Both the position numbers and the translations under genes were made by a program. Below, in pieces: positions 12,721 through 23,490 of a stretch of 64,000 nucleotides of DNA (the stretch's first letter is position 1; each line of letters begins with the position of its first letter). The stretch comes from Lantana camara (lineage: Eukaryota > Streptophyta > Magnoliopsida > Lamiales > Verbenaceae): assembly GCA_037501455.1 (NCBI GenBank), contig CM074858.1:36639001-36703000 (forward strand). The letters run 5' to 3'. A model generated the notes under the pieces. That model ran no database searches and was not told the DNA's origin. It saw nothing but the letters and a program-made list of their open reading frames with translations.

Positions 12721-13604
12721 TGTAACGCCCCGACTTTCCAGTCGTACAGATATGATGTATGTGCTTACCAATTTGCGCGAATTAATTGTTTATAAGTGTT
12801 TTAAATATTTAATTTTATTATAAATTGTTATTATTTCATTTCATTTTATTTTCTTTTATTTTCGTAATTAGTATATTTAATTTAATAAATTAAGTGTTTA
12901 ATGTTAATTAAACTATATCTTTAATCACATTATTAATAATTTCAATTAATCTTTGACTTTGAGTTTTTAATTTAAAATTGGAATTTAAATTTGTTTATTT
13001 AATTTGAAATGTTATGAATTGTTAATGTTTTGCACATGAGTGTTTTAATCGTGCTTCGTTCTTATATGAATTGAAATTGAAATTTCGTGAAAATTTAGTA
13101 TGTCGTAGATTTATCTGTTATGAACATGTCTATATGCTCGTTTCGTGTTTTCGATCTCGTTTGGCGTGGCAACGAATATATTTTGAATTGTGGAACCAAA
13201 TCGGGGGCTAACGAGCAATTAGCACACCCTTGGTTCCGTATGTGATATCTTGAGCTCGGGAACTTGGAATCGAGTTCCGTCAACTTCGTTGAACTCGTAT
13301 CGAAGATTTTGGTTTAATGAACTTAGCCTTATATTTTCCCAAAATCATTTGAACCTCCAAAATTCAACCGAAAAACGAAACGACCGCCAAAACTGCCACA
13401 CTTTATTAAAATGGCCATAACTTTTTCAAACCTTAACCAAATTAACCATGGTTAGAGTCTTTGGAACCTGAGTTTAGCCCACTACCATCCCTCACTCTCT
13501 CCCAAGCGAAACAACCCTCACAGAAAGGAGAAAATTCATCCAAACTTCCAGAATTTCAGTTCCATTTTCGTCACCCACAAACCTTGGAGATTTTGGAGCT
13601 CAAA
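12721..13604 (+). repeat. K segment 1 (LTR start)
   Basis: AT-rich LTR start of the same family as N and C. The small open frames are not credible genes. It ends in the target site TCAAA used by B. Confidence 0.75.
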
Positions 13605-14567
13605 TGTAACGCCCCGATTTTCAGACAGTCAGGTACGCTCGACACGTGTGGGTTTTGAGCGTTAGGATTTTATTTTATTAATTTCGTTTAATTGATTTAG
13701 ACGTGTTATATTAATTATTATCAATTGTTTTCAACATGATTACGTGAAATTATATGATATTCATTTCAAATTGAGAATTCTTGTATGAATGGAATTTAAT
13801 TATTACATGAATTAATTGTCCAATTTGAATTAATTGCCAAATTGTCCTTAAGTGTTCATTTCCTTTTCTTTAAGGACTTAATTGCATGAAAACCCTTGAG
13901 GGCTAAAGTGATCACTTTCTAAACTTGATATCCTCAATTGCATAACTTATGGTATTTGGAGGATTGATCATCAATATTACAATATTTCCCTAGACATGTC
14001 GGTATATACATCTCTCCCTTGTTCTTCATTTTCATTTCATCAAAAATCATCATCTATTTTGCTCCCTTGTCTACCGAACCAAAACCCCAAGAAAAGGGAG
14101 AGGGATTTCATTGATTTCATCCAAGCTTCCAAGGAAATTGCATGCTTAGGAGCTCAATCATCTAGCTTCATCATCTTCTTCCATTTATTTTCATCTCAAG
14201 GTATATATGAGCATATATATGATCTCTTGATAAGTATGCATGAAGCTAGGGTTATGATTTCCATATAATAGCTTGTGTATATGAGGCTAGGAGCATGATT
14301 CTAAGCTTTAGAATTTAATGGATACATGAAATCTTGAGAAATATAGGATTATGTGGTGAATTCATATATGAGTTAAAGTTGATGAATTGGGATGATTAAG
14401 CATGGAACAAGTGTTTATATTGTGTTTTATTGCACTTTAAGCATGTATGCTTATCTCTCTTCATGGATTATTATGTTTGGGATTGAAATATGTGAGTGGT
14501 GTGGAGATTTGTGGTGTTTTCGTGCTCCCCTGTTTTCTCCCCTGTTCTGCTGCATCTTCTGTAAAAC

Positions 14568-14828
14568 GGGAACGACCCTTCCCGTTCCCTTTGTAAACAG
14601 GGAACGGCCGTTCCCATGATTTGAATAGTTGCAGGGCGGCGAGAACGGGAACGACCGTTCCCATTTTGGCTTGCAAGCCGGAACGGCCGTTCCCATCTTC
14701 GGGAGCAGTTTCGGGAGTGGGGGAACGGCCCTTCCCATTTTGCATTAAAACCTGGAACGGCCGTTCCCATACCCCTGGAAGTGCAGAAACATTCTGCACA
14801 AAATGGGATTTTTGGGACGTCGTTCCAA
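14568..14828. repeat. GC-rich palindrome array in B 5' LTR
   Basis: Seven imperfect palindromes on the core GGAACGGCCGTTCC (some GACC or GCCC variants) spaced 30-45 bases apart in otherwise AT-rich DNA. The 3' LTR copy is at about 20317-20577. Confidence 0.9.
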
Positions 14829-15265
14829 TGGCTTATTTGATCCCGAATTGCTATTATATGATTGATTATATGTCGAAACAATATGTTTTCATGCTACATT
14901 GTGTATTGCTTGATGTCTCGTGTATGAACATGTCGTGCGTCATTATATGAACAATATGCTTGAATGGTTGTCTCATGCACGTACATTGTTTCGTTTCTTG
15001 TCCAGTTATTCTCCAGGGTGGAGATTATGGATCATGAGCACGTTCACGCATTCACGAGTCGTGTGTCGCCTGTCAGGTGAGGTTTAATTTATAGTTATAT
15101 AGAACCCGTATAACCTTTACGTGACTGTTTTAGCCAAAAGGTATTTATAGTATATTTTTATGAAATCATTTATCGTTCCAAATTATATTCTTGTTCATTA
15201 ATCAAGCAAGTAAAGCATGTTAGTATTCACGCATCAAAGCATGCCATGTTCATGAATGCAAGCAA

Positions 15266-15560
15266 GTGTGTTCTCTTGGCCAGGTCCTCCTTCGCGGGGG
15301 CGCTGGATTGGTCCTCGTGCCAATGATTGTCCGTCCAATCACAAGAAGAACAATATCCTACCATGTTCGTGTGTTCTCTTGGCCAGGTTCTCCTTAGTGA
15401 GGGCGCTGGACGGGTCCTGCCCGTGGTTGTCCGTCCAACCACAAGAAGAACAAAACCCTATCGTGTACCCATGTTTCCCCTGGCCAGGTCCTTCTGAGTG
15501 AAGGGCACTGGATTGGTTTCGTGCCAATGATTGTCCGTCCAATCACAGGAGGAATAAACC
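15266..15560 (+). repeat. Three ~100-bp tandem repeats with paired hairpins (B 5' LTR)
   Basis: The units align on GGCCAGG at 15278, 15381 and 15482. Each contains two short stem-loops whose arms change together between units (see findings). The 3' LTR copy is at 21015-21309. Confidence 0.92.
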
Positions 15561-16288
15561 CTATCATGTTACAAGCAAGCCATGTAGTGATTGCATGCAC
15601 TCCATTCCATGAACGTGCTAAGTGATTACACTATTGCATGATTGCACAATAATTGAATTGCATGATCACCTAATGATTAACAAGCAAGCGAGCATGTTTA
15701 TCGATGGTATAAAGAGAACAAGTATTTAATATTGATAGTTGTACTCTCGGACGAAGCTATATTATTATCGAACTTGTATAATTATCTTTTATAAACCTTT
15801 ACCCGAGAATACGACTTGCATGTTATCTGCGCTAATATGTATTTAAACCCCTCACTCAGTCTTCACAGACTGACGCCTCCACCTTTCAGGTATTGCAGGT
15901 GCACGCTAGGCGGGAGTTGAGTCGAGTCGAGTCCAGTTCATGTAGTCATGTCTTCCGTGGTTCGTGCATTTAATTATTTATGATGCAGCTGTAGTTATTA
16001 TTATTGTTAAAATTGGAGATGAGGTATTGATATGCAACTTTAGAATATATTTTATTGGAAAATGAGAAATGTCATGATTGAATAAGTGAAACTATTTGTT
16101 AGAAATTACTTTATGCTTCCGCTTTATCTTATTGCATGTTTTAGTTATCCCGCCTAGCTTGTCGAGTATTGCATTGTCACCCGTTCGCTATAGGTTGGTT
16201 CATGTACGGATCGACCGTTTCGTATGTGAATTGACCTATAGTGCGGGGGTGTGGCGCCTCCACGTGTCAAGGGGTGCTACATCTAAGG

Positions 16289-16300
16289 TGGTATCAGAGC
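16289..16300 (+). other. Primer-binding site of B
   Basis: TGGTATCAGAGC, seven bases after the LTR end, matches the 3' end of plant initiator tRNA-Met. It is followed at once by a CGGTT-GCAA-AACCG hairpin. Confidence 0.93.
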
Positions 16301-19300
16301 CGGTTGCAAAACCGAGGTTCTAGTGTCGTGTCGTGTCAAGTCTAGGTCGTACAGCATAGGAATTACTTGATAATTTGAGAGTCTTGCATTTTATTTGAAA
16401 ATTACTTGGCTACTTGGATTCTTTGAATTACTTGAAATACTTGATAGCTTGTACTTTGCATTAATTCATGCTATTAATTACCATTGAGTGATCTTGAATT
16501 GTTTGGAAATTTATGTGACCAACGTGTTTATTTTAAATATTGATGAAATACTTGCTTCAATTTATATTAAATTCTTGTTATCAGCATCAATTATTTGCTT
16601 GACGTGTTATATTCCAAGCATTGGTAAATTAATTGTTGCATTATATATTAAATTCTTGCTGGTATTAATTAGGTGACAATTACGTGACATGAACACGCTT
16701 CACCCACATGCATTTATGTGCAAAGCAAGTTGTGAGTGACAGGTTTTGGAAATGTATGAATCAAGGCTGGAGGATTTGAAGACTTAAGAGACTGATCAAC
16801 CGCTTGGACCAAGTTGCAATACGGTTAACCAAGAATAGACACCAGGATCGAGCGCAACATTTCTACGGTGTCAGGTTCTTCAATGCATTCATGAGCACGT
16901 GCATCGTAACTGTTAATTAAATTGTTCCTCGTTTATAAACCTTGATTTAATTATATTCGGACTTTCTTACTTGATGTCTTGAGTGGCTATTCAAATTATT
17001 CGCGTTACTTATATTCCTTTATTTATATGTATACCTTCAAAGTGATATAGTTGATTCGACGTGTTGCATTCCACAATTGTTGACAGGTATACTGCGTACA
17101 TGTGCACTTTAACCATCATGCATTATTTAGTGTTTATTGTCAATAGGCTTTTCGGATGTTCTGCACAATCTTTGCTCTTATTTCTACAGTTTGAATTTTA
17201 AGGAAGAGATTTTGAATCAGTGGGTACCATGGTGGTAACCGGGTAATTTTATTTGGATTGAGAGTTTAGAAAATTTTGGGGTTGTGAGAAGAATTTACTC
17301 GGGAGTCGGTAAGAGCAGGAGGTGTGAAGTAGATATTGGAAAATTTTGGGAAACTGGAACATGATGATAAGTTCAAGCAGATAAATGTTCAGTGGGTCTT
17401 TCAACCTTCAGGAATTGCGCAGTATTTTGGGAATTCAGTAAGGGTAGGAGAAAGAACTTTCTTATTTTGGATTAGGATGCTAGCTTGACAGATATCAATT
17501 TTAGAAGCAGTAGGGGGTAATTACAGGACATGGCATTTTCATGAATAGCAGAAGGGGTATAGAATGTTGAAGAAATTTAAACATCAAATCAAAGTGGTGA
17601 TAGTCAGGGAGCTTCAAGTTGAGTATGTGGATAACAGAAAGAATTAGAAAGAAATCATCAATCAGCATTCTGATTAACGACCACTAGGACGAGGAAAAGG
17701 TTACGGGAATTGAATCAGCAGAGAAGCTCGCAAGTGGGAAAGGACAGAAGGAACCCAAAGGATAAGAAAAATTCCATTTTCTTAAGGGGGAGAGCCGGTC
17801 TGGGAATGAATTAAATCGGAAGCTGGACAACATTCAGGAGAGTCGGGAATCCTCTATCAGAACCATGTGAAAGAAGTTTCAGTTAGCTAAACCTTTCCTC
17901 CCTCTTACACAAAGAAAAGTCTCATCATCGACAGTACCCTTGTTCCGTTATCAGTTTCCAAAAAGTGAGTACACCACCCGCCGTTCTCCGATAGTCTCAG
18001 GATATCATTTGATTCAGTAAATAGAAAAGGATTCAGTTTGGGCGATATCCGGAACCAATCTCAAGTTTTGATAGGTTAACTCCGACAAGAGTTTTCTTAC
18101 GAAGTCATTACTTATACCCTAGAGATGCCTGTGATGGCACACGGTGCTCTCATCCGTGCTGTTGCGGTCGCCTTCATAAATATACCAGTCTACCATAAAC
18201 ACTTCAGAAAGATGGAGGACTGGGTGATCCTCTCTTTCAAGATATTTCGTGGAATTGTGGGGTATGTTACCAAATTTCAGGGATCAAATGGAAGACGTTT
18301 CACTAGGACCTGATTCTTTCGGTTTCTATGCAAGTGTGCTTGCTGAATTACTCTCACGGGATGACGACCTTGATTCCTCTATTGCAAATATCCGCCGTAT
18401 TGTTAACTAAGGGAGTAAGAGCTTGCTTGGAACACAAAGTCAGTCTTTTAAGCCTGAACGGGCAATTACACTCTAACAAGAATATCAGGGTGTTCTCAAT
18501 TCTGGAATCGGAAAGTAAATGTGAGAATCAGTGCAGGAATGGTTCAACCGGCAAATCTGTAATTCAGACGGGTTTGAAGATGTGGTGATTAATGATGATT
18601 TACGGATTTTGTTAGAAAATAGCGCAAGGGCAGAGATGATTATCAGAACTGGGAATATCGAACCGTAACGGTATCCCGCGGGGAAAAATCTCAACTAAAG
18701 GAATCAAGTTTTCAACCGAATTAATTCAGTCCCAGAATTTCAATCCTCGGTGAACGGTACACCTGATCATGCATACCACGTGTATCATTATTTTATCATT
18801 ATCATTATTTTGTTGATTCTATGTATGACTCCTTGTTATTATTAATTGTTTATTGTTAATTCGTTAGTCTTGTATATGATTCCTTGTTTATTAATAATTG
18901 TTACGTGAACGATTACTTGCATAAATGATAATTTTATCTGATCCTTGTGTATTAATTGTAAATATGTACTTAAGCGCTCGCTTGAATTTTATTTCGTGTG
19001 TGTGAGAGACGGGGATTCTCTCAGGGTTGTCAGGAGACGGGGTTCTCTTGTTACTTGCTCGGGAGACGGGGTTCTCTCGTTAATTGGTTGAGAGACGGGG
19101 TACTCTCAGTATTTCCAACTACTTGTCAACTTGTTTTAGTGGAAGGTTAGATTTTCTTTCGAGTGATTAGACTCCGGAAGTTGAGGGTCGTGATCTCAAC
19201 CATTGGAAGACCTTGTGGAATAAAGACCTCTTTCAAACTAATCCCTGACGGGGAGTAGCTAACCCGCGTGGGATGAACATGTAAGAGCCAATTAAAATTT

Positions 19301-19339
19301 CAGGAATTCAGGACATGGAATCCGAGGATGGATTCTCTT
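16301..19339 (+). other. Non-coding internal domain of B
   Basis: About 3 kb without gag, protease, RT or integrase similarity. The longest frames (62 and 86 codons at 18125 and 18328) show no recognisable motif. The first ~95 bases (TCTAGGTCGTACAGCATAGG and nearby) resemble the leader of D at 52394-52490. At 18997-19107 lie four hairpin repeats of the type GAGAGACGGGG-TTCTCTC. A pre-polypurine hairpin lies at 19318-19335. Confidence 0.8.
18997..19107 (+). repeat. Four tandem hairpin repeats near the 3' end of the B internal domain
   Basis: Four units of GAGACGGGG(A/T)NTCTC with G/C arms varying, spaced about 30 bases, each able to fold as GAGA...TCTC. Confidence 0.85.
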
Positions 19340-19353
19340 AAGGGGGAGAGAGT
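19340..19353 (+). other. Polypurine tract of B
   Basis: AAGGGGGAGAGAGT directly abuts the 3' LTR start at 19354. Confidence 0.92.
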
Positions 19354-22030
19354 TGTAACGCCCCGATTTTCAGACAGTCGGGTACGCTCGACACGTGTGG
19401 GTTTTGAGCGTTAGGATTTTATTTTATTAATTTCGTTTAATTGATTTAGACGTGTTATATTAATTATTATCAATTGTTTTCAACATGATTACGTGAAATT
19501 ATATGATATTCATTTCAAATTGAGAATTCTTGTATGAATGGAATTTAATTATTACATGAATTAATTGTCCAATTTGAATTAATTGCCAAATTGTCCTTAA
19601 GTGTTCATTTCCTTTTCTTTAAGGACTTAATTGCATGAAAACCCTTGAGGGCTAAAGTGATCACTTTCTAAACTTGATATCCTCAATTGCATAACTTATG
19701 GTATTTGGAGGATTGATCATCAATATTACAATATTTCCCTAGACATGTCGGTATATACATCTCTCCCTTGTTCTTCATTTTCATTTCATCAAAAATCATC
19801 ATCTATTTTGCTCCCTTGTCTACCGAACCAAAACCCCAAGAAAAGGGAGAGGGATTTCATTGATTTCATCCAAGCTTCCAAGGAAATTGCATGCTTAGGA
19901 GCTCAATCATCTAGCTTCATCATCTTCTTCCATTTATTTTCATCTCAAGGTATATATGAGCATATATATGATCTCTTGATAAGTATGCATGAAGCTAGGG
20001 TTATGATTTCCATATAATAGCTTGTGTATATGAGGCTAGGAGCATGATTCTAAGCTTTAGAATTTAATGGATACATGAAATCTTGAGAAATATAGGATTA
20101 TGTGGTGAATTCATATATGAGTTAAAGTTGATGAATTGGGATGATTAAGCATGGAACAAGTGTTTATATTGTGTTTTATTGCACTTTAAGCATGTATGCT
20201 TATCTCTCTTCATGGATTATTATGTTTGGGATTGAAATATGTGAGTGGTGTGGAGATTTGTGGTGTTTTCGTGCTCCCCTGTTTTCTCCCCTGTTCTGCT
20301 GCATCTTCTGTAAAACGGGAACGGCCCTTCCCGTTCCCTTTGTAAACAGGGAACGGCCGTTCCCATGATTTGAATAGTTGCAGGGCGGCGAGAACGGGAA
20401 CGACCGTTCCCATTTTGGCTTGCAAGCCGGAACGGCCGTTCCCATCTTCGGGAGCAGTTTCGGGAGTGGGGGAACGGCCCTTCCCATTTTGCATTAAAAC
20501 CTGGAACGGCCGTTCCCATACCCCTGGAAGTGCAGAAACATTCTGCACAAAATGGGATTTTTGGGACGTCGTTCCAATGGCTTATTTGATCCCGAATTGC
20601 TATTATATGATTGATTATATGTCGAAACAATATGTTTTCATGCTACATTGTGTATTGCTTGATGTCTCGTGTATGAACATGCCGTGCGTCATTATATGAA
20701 CAATATGCTTGAATGGTTGTCTCATGCACGTACATTGTTTCGTTTCTTATCCAGTTATTCTCCAGGGTGGAGATTATGGATCATGAGCACGTTCACGCAT
20801 TCACGAGTCGTGTGTCGCCTGTCAGGTGAGGTTTAATTTCTAGTTATATAGAACTCGTATAACCTTTACGTGACTGTTTTAGCCAAAAGGTATTTATAGT
20901 ATATTTTTATGAAATCATTTATCGTTCCAAGTTATATTCTTGTTCATTAATCAAGCAAGTAAAGCATGTTAGTATTCACACATCAAAGCATGCCATGTTC
21001 ATGAAAGCAAACAAGTGTGTTCTCTTGGCCAGGTCCTCCTTCGCGGGGGCGCTGGATTGGTCCTCGTGCCAATGATTGTCCGTCCAATCACAAGAAGAAC
21101 AATATCCTACCATGTTCGTGTGTTCTCTTGGCCAGGTTCTCCTTAGTGAGGGCACTGGACGGGTCCTGCCCGTGGTTGTCCGTCCAACCACAAGAAGAAC
21201 AAAACCCTATCGTGTACCCATGTTTCCCCTGGCCAGGTCCTTCTGAGTGAAGGGCGCTGGATTGGTTTCGTGCCAATGATTGTCCGTCCAATCACAGGAG
21301 GAATAAACCCTATCATGTTACAAGCAAGCCATGTAGTGATTGCATGCACTCCATTCCATGAACGTGCTAAGTGATTACACTATTGCATGATTGCACAATA
21401 ATTGAATTGCATGATCACCTAATGATTAACAAGCAAGCGAGCATGTTTATCGATGGTATAAAGAGAACAAGTATTTAATATTGATAGTTGTACTCTCGGG
21501 CGAAGCTATATTATTATCGAACTTGTATAATTATCTTTTATAAACCTTTACCCGAGAATACGACTTGCATGTTATCTGCGCTAATATGTATTTAAACCCC
21601 TCACTCAGTCTTCACAGACTGACGCCTCCACCTTTCAGGTATTGCAGGTGCACGCTAGGCGGGAGTTGAGTCGAGTCGAGTCCAGTTCATGTAGTCATGT
21701 CTTCCGTGGTTCGTGCATTTAATTATTTATGATGCAGCTGTAGTTATTATTATTGTTAAAATTGGAGATGAGGTATTGATATGCAACTTTAGAATATATT
21801 TTATTGGAAAATGAGAAATGTCATGATTGAATAAGTGAAACTATTTGTTAGAAATTACTTTATGCTTCCGCTTTATCTTATTGCATGTTTTAGTTATCCC
21901 GCCTAGCTTGTCGAGTATTTCATTGTCACCCGTTCGCTATAGGTTGGTTCATGTACGGATCGACCGTTTCGTATGTGAATTGACCTATAGTGCGGGGGTG
22001 CGGCGCCTCCACGTGTCAAGCGGTGCTACA
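19354..22030 (+). repeat. B 3' LTR
   Basis: 2677 bp, the same length as the 5' LTR, ending AGCGGTGCTACA. It is followed by the second TCAAA target copy and then K sequence. Confidence 0.95.
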
Positions 22031-22035
22031 TCAAA

Positions 22036-22456
22036 TATCTTCAAACCTTCATAGAATCCACAAGGTGAGTGTATGATAGTTATATACATTCATTTTAGGT
22101 CATTTTGATCTATGCATCCCTAATTTTGAGCTAGTTTTTATGGAGATTTGTAAGCTTGAATGAATAGTTAGGTTATGGATGATATTCTTGATTCCCTTGA
22201 TTACTTGGAGTTTTTATTGGTTTTAAAGCATGAAAGTGACCACTTTACTTCCCTTATTTCATTTATGGTCATGTATTGGGTGGTAGTTGAAGATTTATTA
22301 AGATTCCATTAATGAATTTTGTATGAAATGCCTTCTTTTCCTTCTTGGTTTCGTGTGAACTGCTGCTGCGTTTTGAGGCTTGTTTTGGAGTTGAATTCTT
22401 GGTCTTTTGCTGCTCTTTCTTACCTTAAAATGTTGCCATGAGTTTGGTTGAAGTTA
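22036..22456 (+). repeat. K segment 2
   Basis: Continuation of K after the B insertion. It contains a strong donor match CAAG|GTGAGT at 22064/22065 and a block like the C LTR (ATGCATCCCTAATTTT near 22112). It ends with the A target site AGTTA (22452-22456). Confidence 0.75.
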
Positions 22457-23330
22457 TGTAACGCCCCCACCCGTACCAGAACAAGAGGAGAGCGGCGTGT
22501 CAACCCCCGCACTGAAGCACCCCTCAAGTAATGGTGTGAGCCATCACTCAAGAAATACTCCAGCGAACGGCTGTCTATCAGAACTATACATGTACAACGA
22601 TGTGGCTATGCAGCGGAAAATCAGAGTATTTTAAAACTTTTCAAAACATGTGCGTGATGGCATGTAACAAGCAAGAACATATTGATCGTGTAAGAGAGAC
22701 TCGGCATATCAGAACATATAACAGATGAACATATAAGTACCGATATAACAGAGTTCAAAATATCGGTAACAGAGTAGCAGAGAGAGTATAACAAAGATAC
22801 TCAAGTATTCAGAAACATATACAGAAGTATAAAGTGATGCAGCCATAAAACATATGCAGGACACAAAAGGAAGTAATACTAAGTCCTGACTGAAACAAAA
22901 ATGACAATCTAGAGCTTCAAGATACCTCTAGACTGCGGCTGCAAGACCTGAAACCACGAGGCAAGAAAACGGGAGAGGTATTAGTCAAAAGGACTAAGTG
23001 AGGGAATACTTTAAAGAAAGTACGGAATTAAAGAACTTGAAGTAAAGTTCGAAACTGTTAAATGCAATGCTTTAAAGAAGAACTTGAAACAAGTTCGGTT
23101 GGTAAAACTCTTTGAATGCGATGCTGTAAAAGAATGCACGTTATAAAACATTTTCATGAATGCTATCACACGCGCACACATATGCTGTTGATGGTTCATA
23201 GTTCTTTCATAAAACGGGATAAGGGTAAAGTGAACTTTTCCAGATATGAACCATCCTTTATGAAACAGAATTTTTTTTGCCCGCAAGCTAGGCTCCTCCA
23301 TCCTTACTCCAGAAAACATGATTTGGTTGA

Positions 23331-23490
23331 GCATCGGACCAGGATCGACAATAATTCCACGTATAGTAGAGTATCGGACCAGGATCAAGAATAACCCCAC
23401 ATAAAGTAGAGTATTGGACCAAGGTCAACAACAACTCCGTACACAGTAGACTATTGGACCAAGGTCAACAACAACTCTTACCAACACATA
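23331..23490. repeat. Four 40-bp tandem repeats in A 3' LTR
   Basis: Units begin at 23331, 23371, 23411 and 23451 and share TATYGGACCARGRTC. The period is exactly 40 bases. The second LTR copy is at 33711-33870. Confidence 0.92.

Larger units (their letters stand above)
13605..16281 (+). repeat. B 5' LTR
   Basis: TGTAACGCCCCGATTTTCAG to GGGGTGCTACA. Order of parts: donor match CAAG|GTATAT at 14200/14201; seven palindromes of the GGAACGGCCGTTCC type at about 14568-14828; three ~100-bp tandem repeats at 15266-15560; R-like hairpin and TTGCAG acceptor region at 15849-15913; U5 hairpin module at about 16170-16245. Frames of 60-136 codons on both strands across the palindromes are by-products of the repeats. 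Confidence 0.95.
13605..22030 (+). mobile_element. Element B: complete non-autonomous LTR retrotransposon (LARD-like)
   Basis: Two 2677-bp LTRs flank a 3072-bp internal domain, with a perfect 5-bp target duplication TCAAA at 13600-13604 and 22031-22035. The primer site (16289-16300) and polypurine tract (19340-19353) are intact. The internal domain has no frame over about 90 codons and nothing like gag or pol. I counted roughly 16 differences between the LTRs by eye (about 0.6%), so the insertion is recent and must have been mobilised in trans. It fits the large-retrotransposon-derivative class. A second copy of the family begins at 63758. Confidence 0.93.

Noticed and set aside
14451..14950. 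Overlapping frames of 95-136 codons on both strands in the B LTRs (again near 20200-20700)
   Set aside because: They arise because the palindrome array is open in several frames. There is no protein motif, and the same text on both strands is self-complementary.
15266..15560. Regularly spaced repeats resembling a CRISPR array
   Set aside because: The repeated unit is about 100 bp with no unique spacers, lies in a plant LTR and is duplicated in both LTRs.
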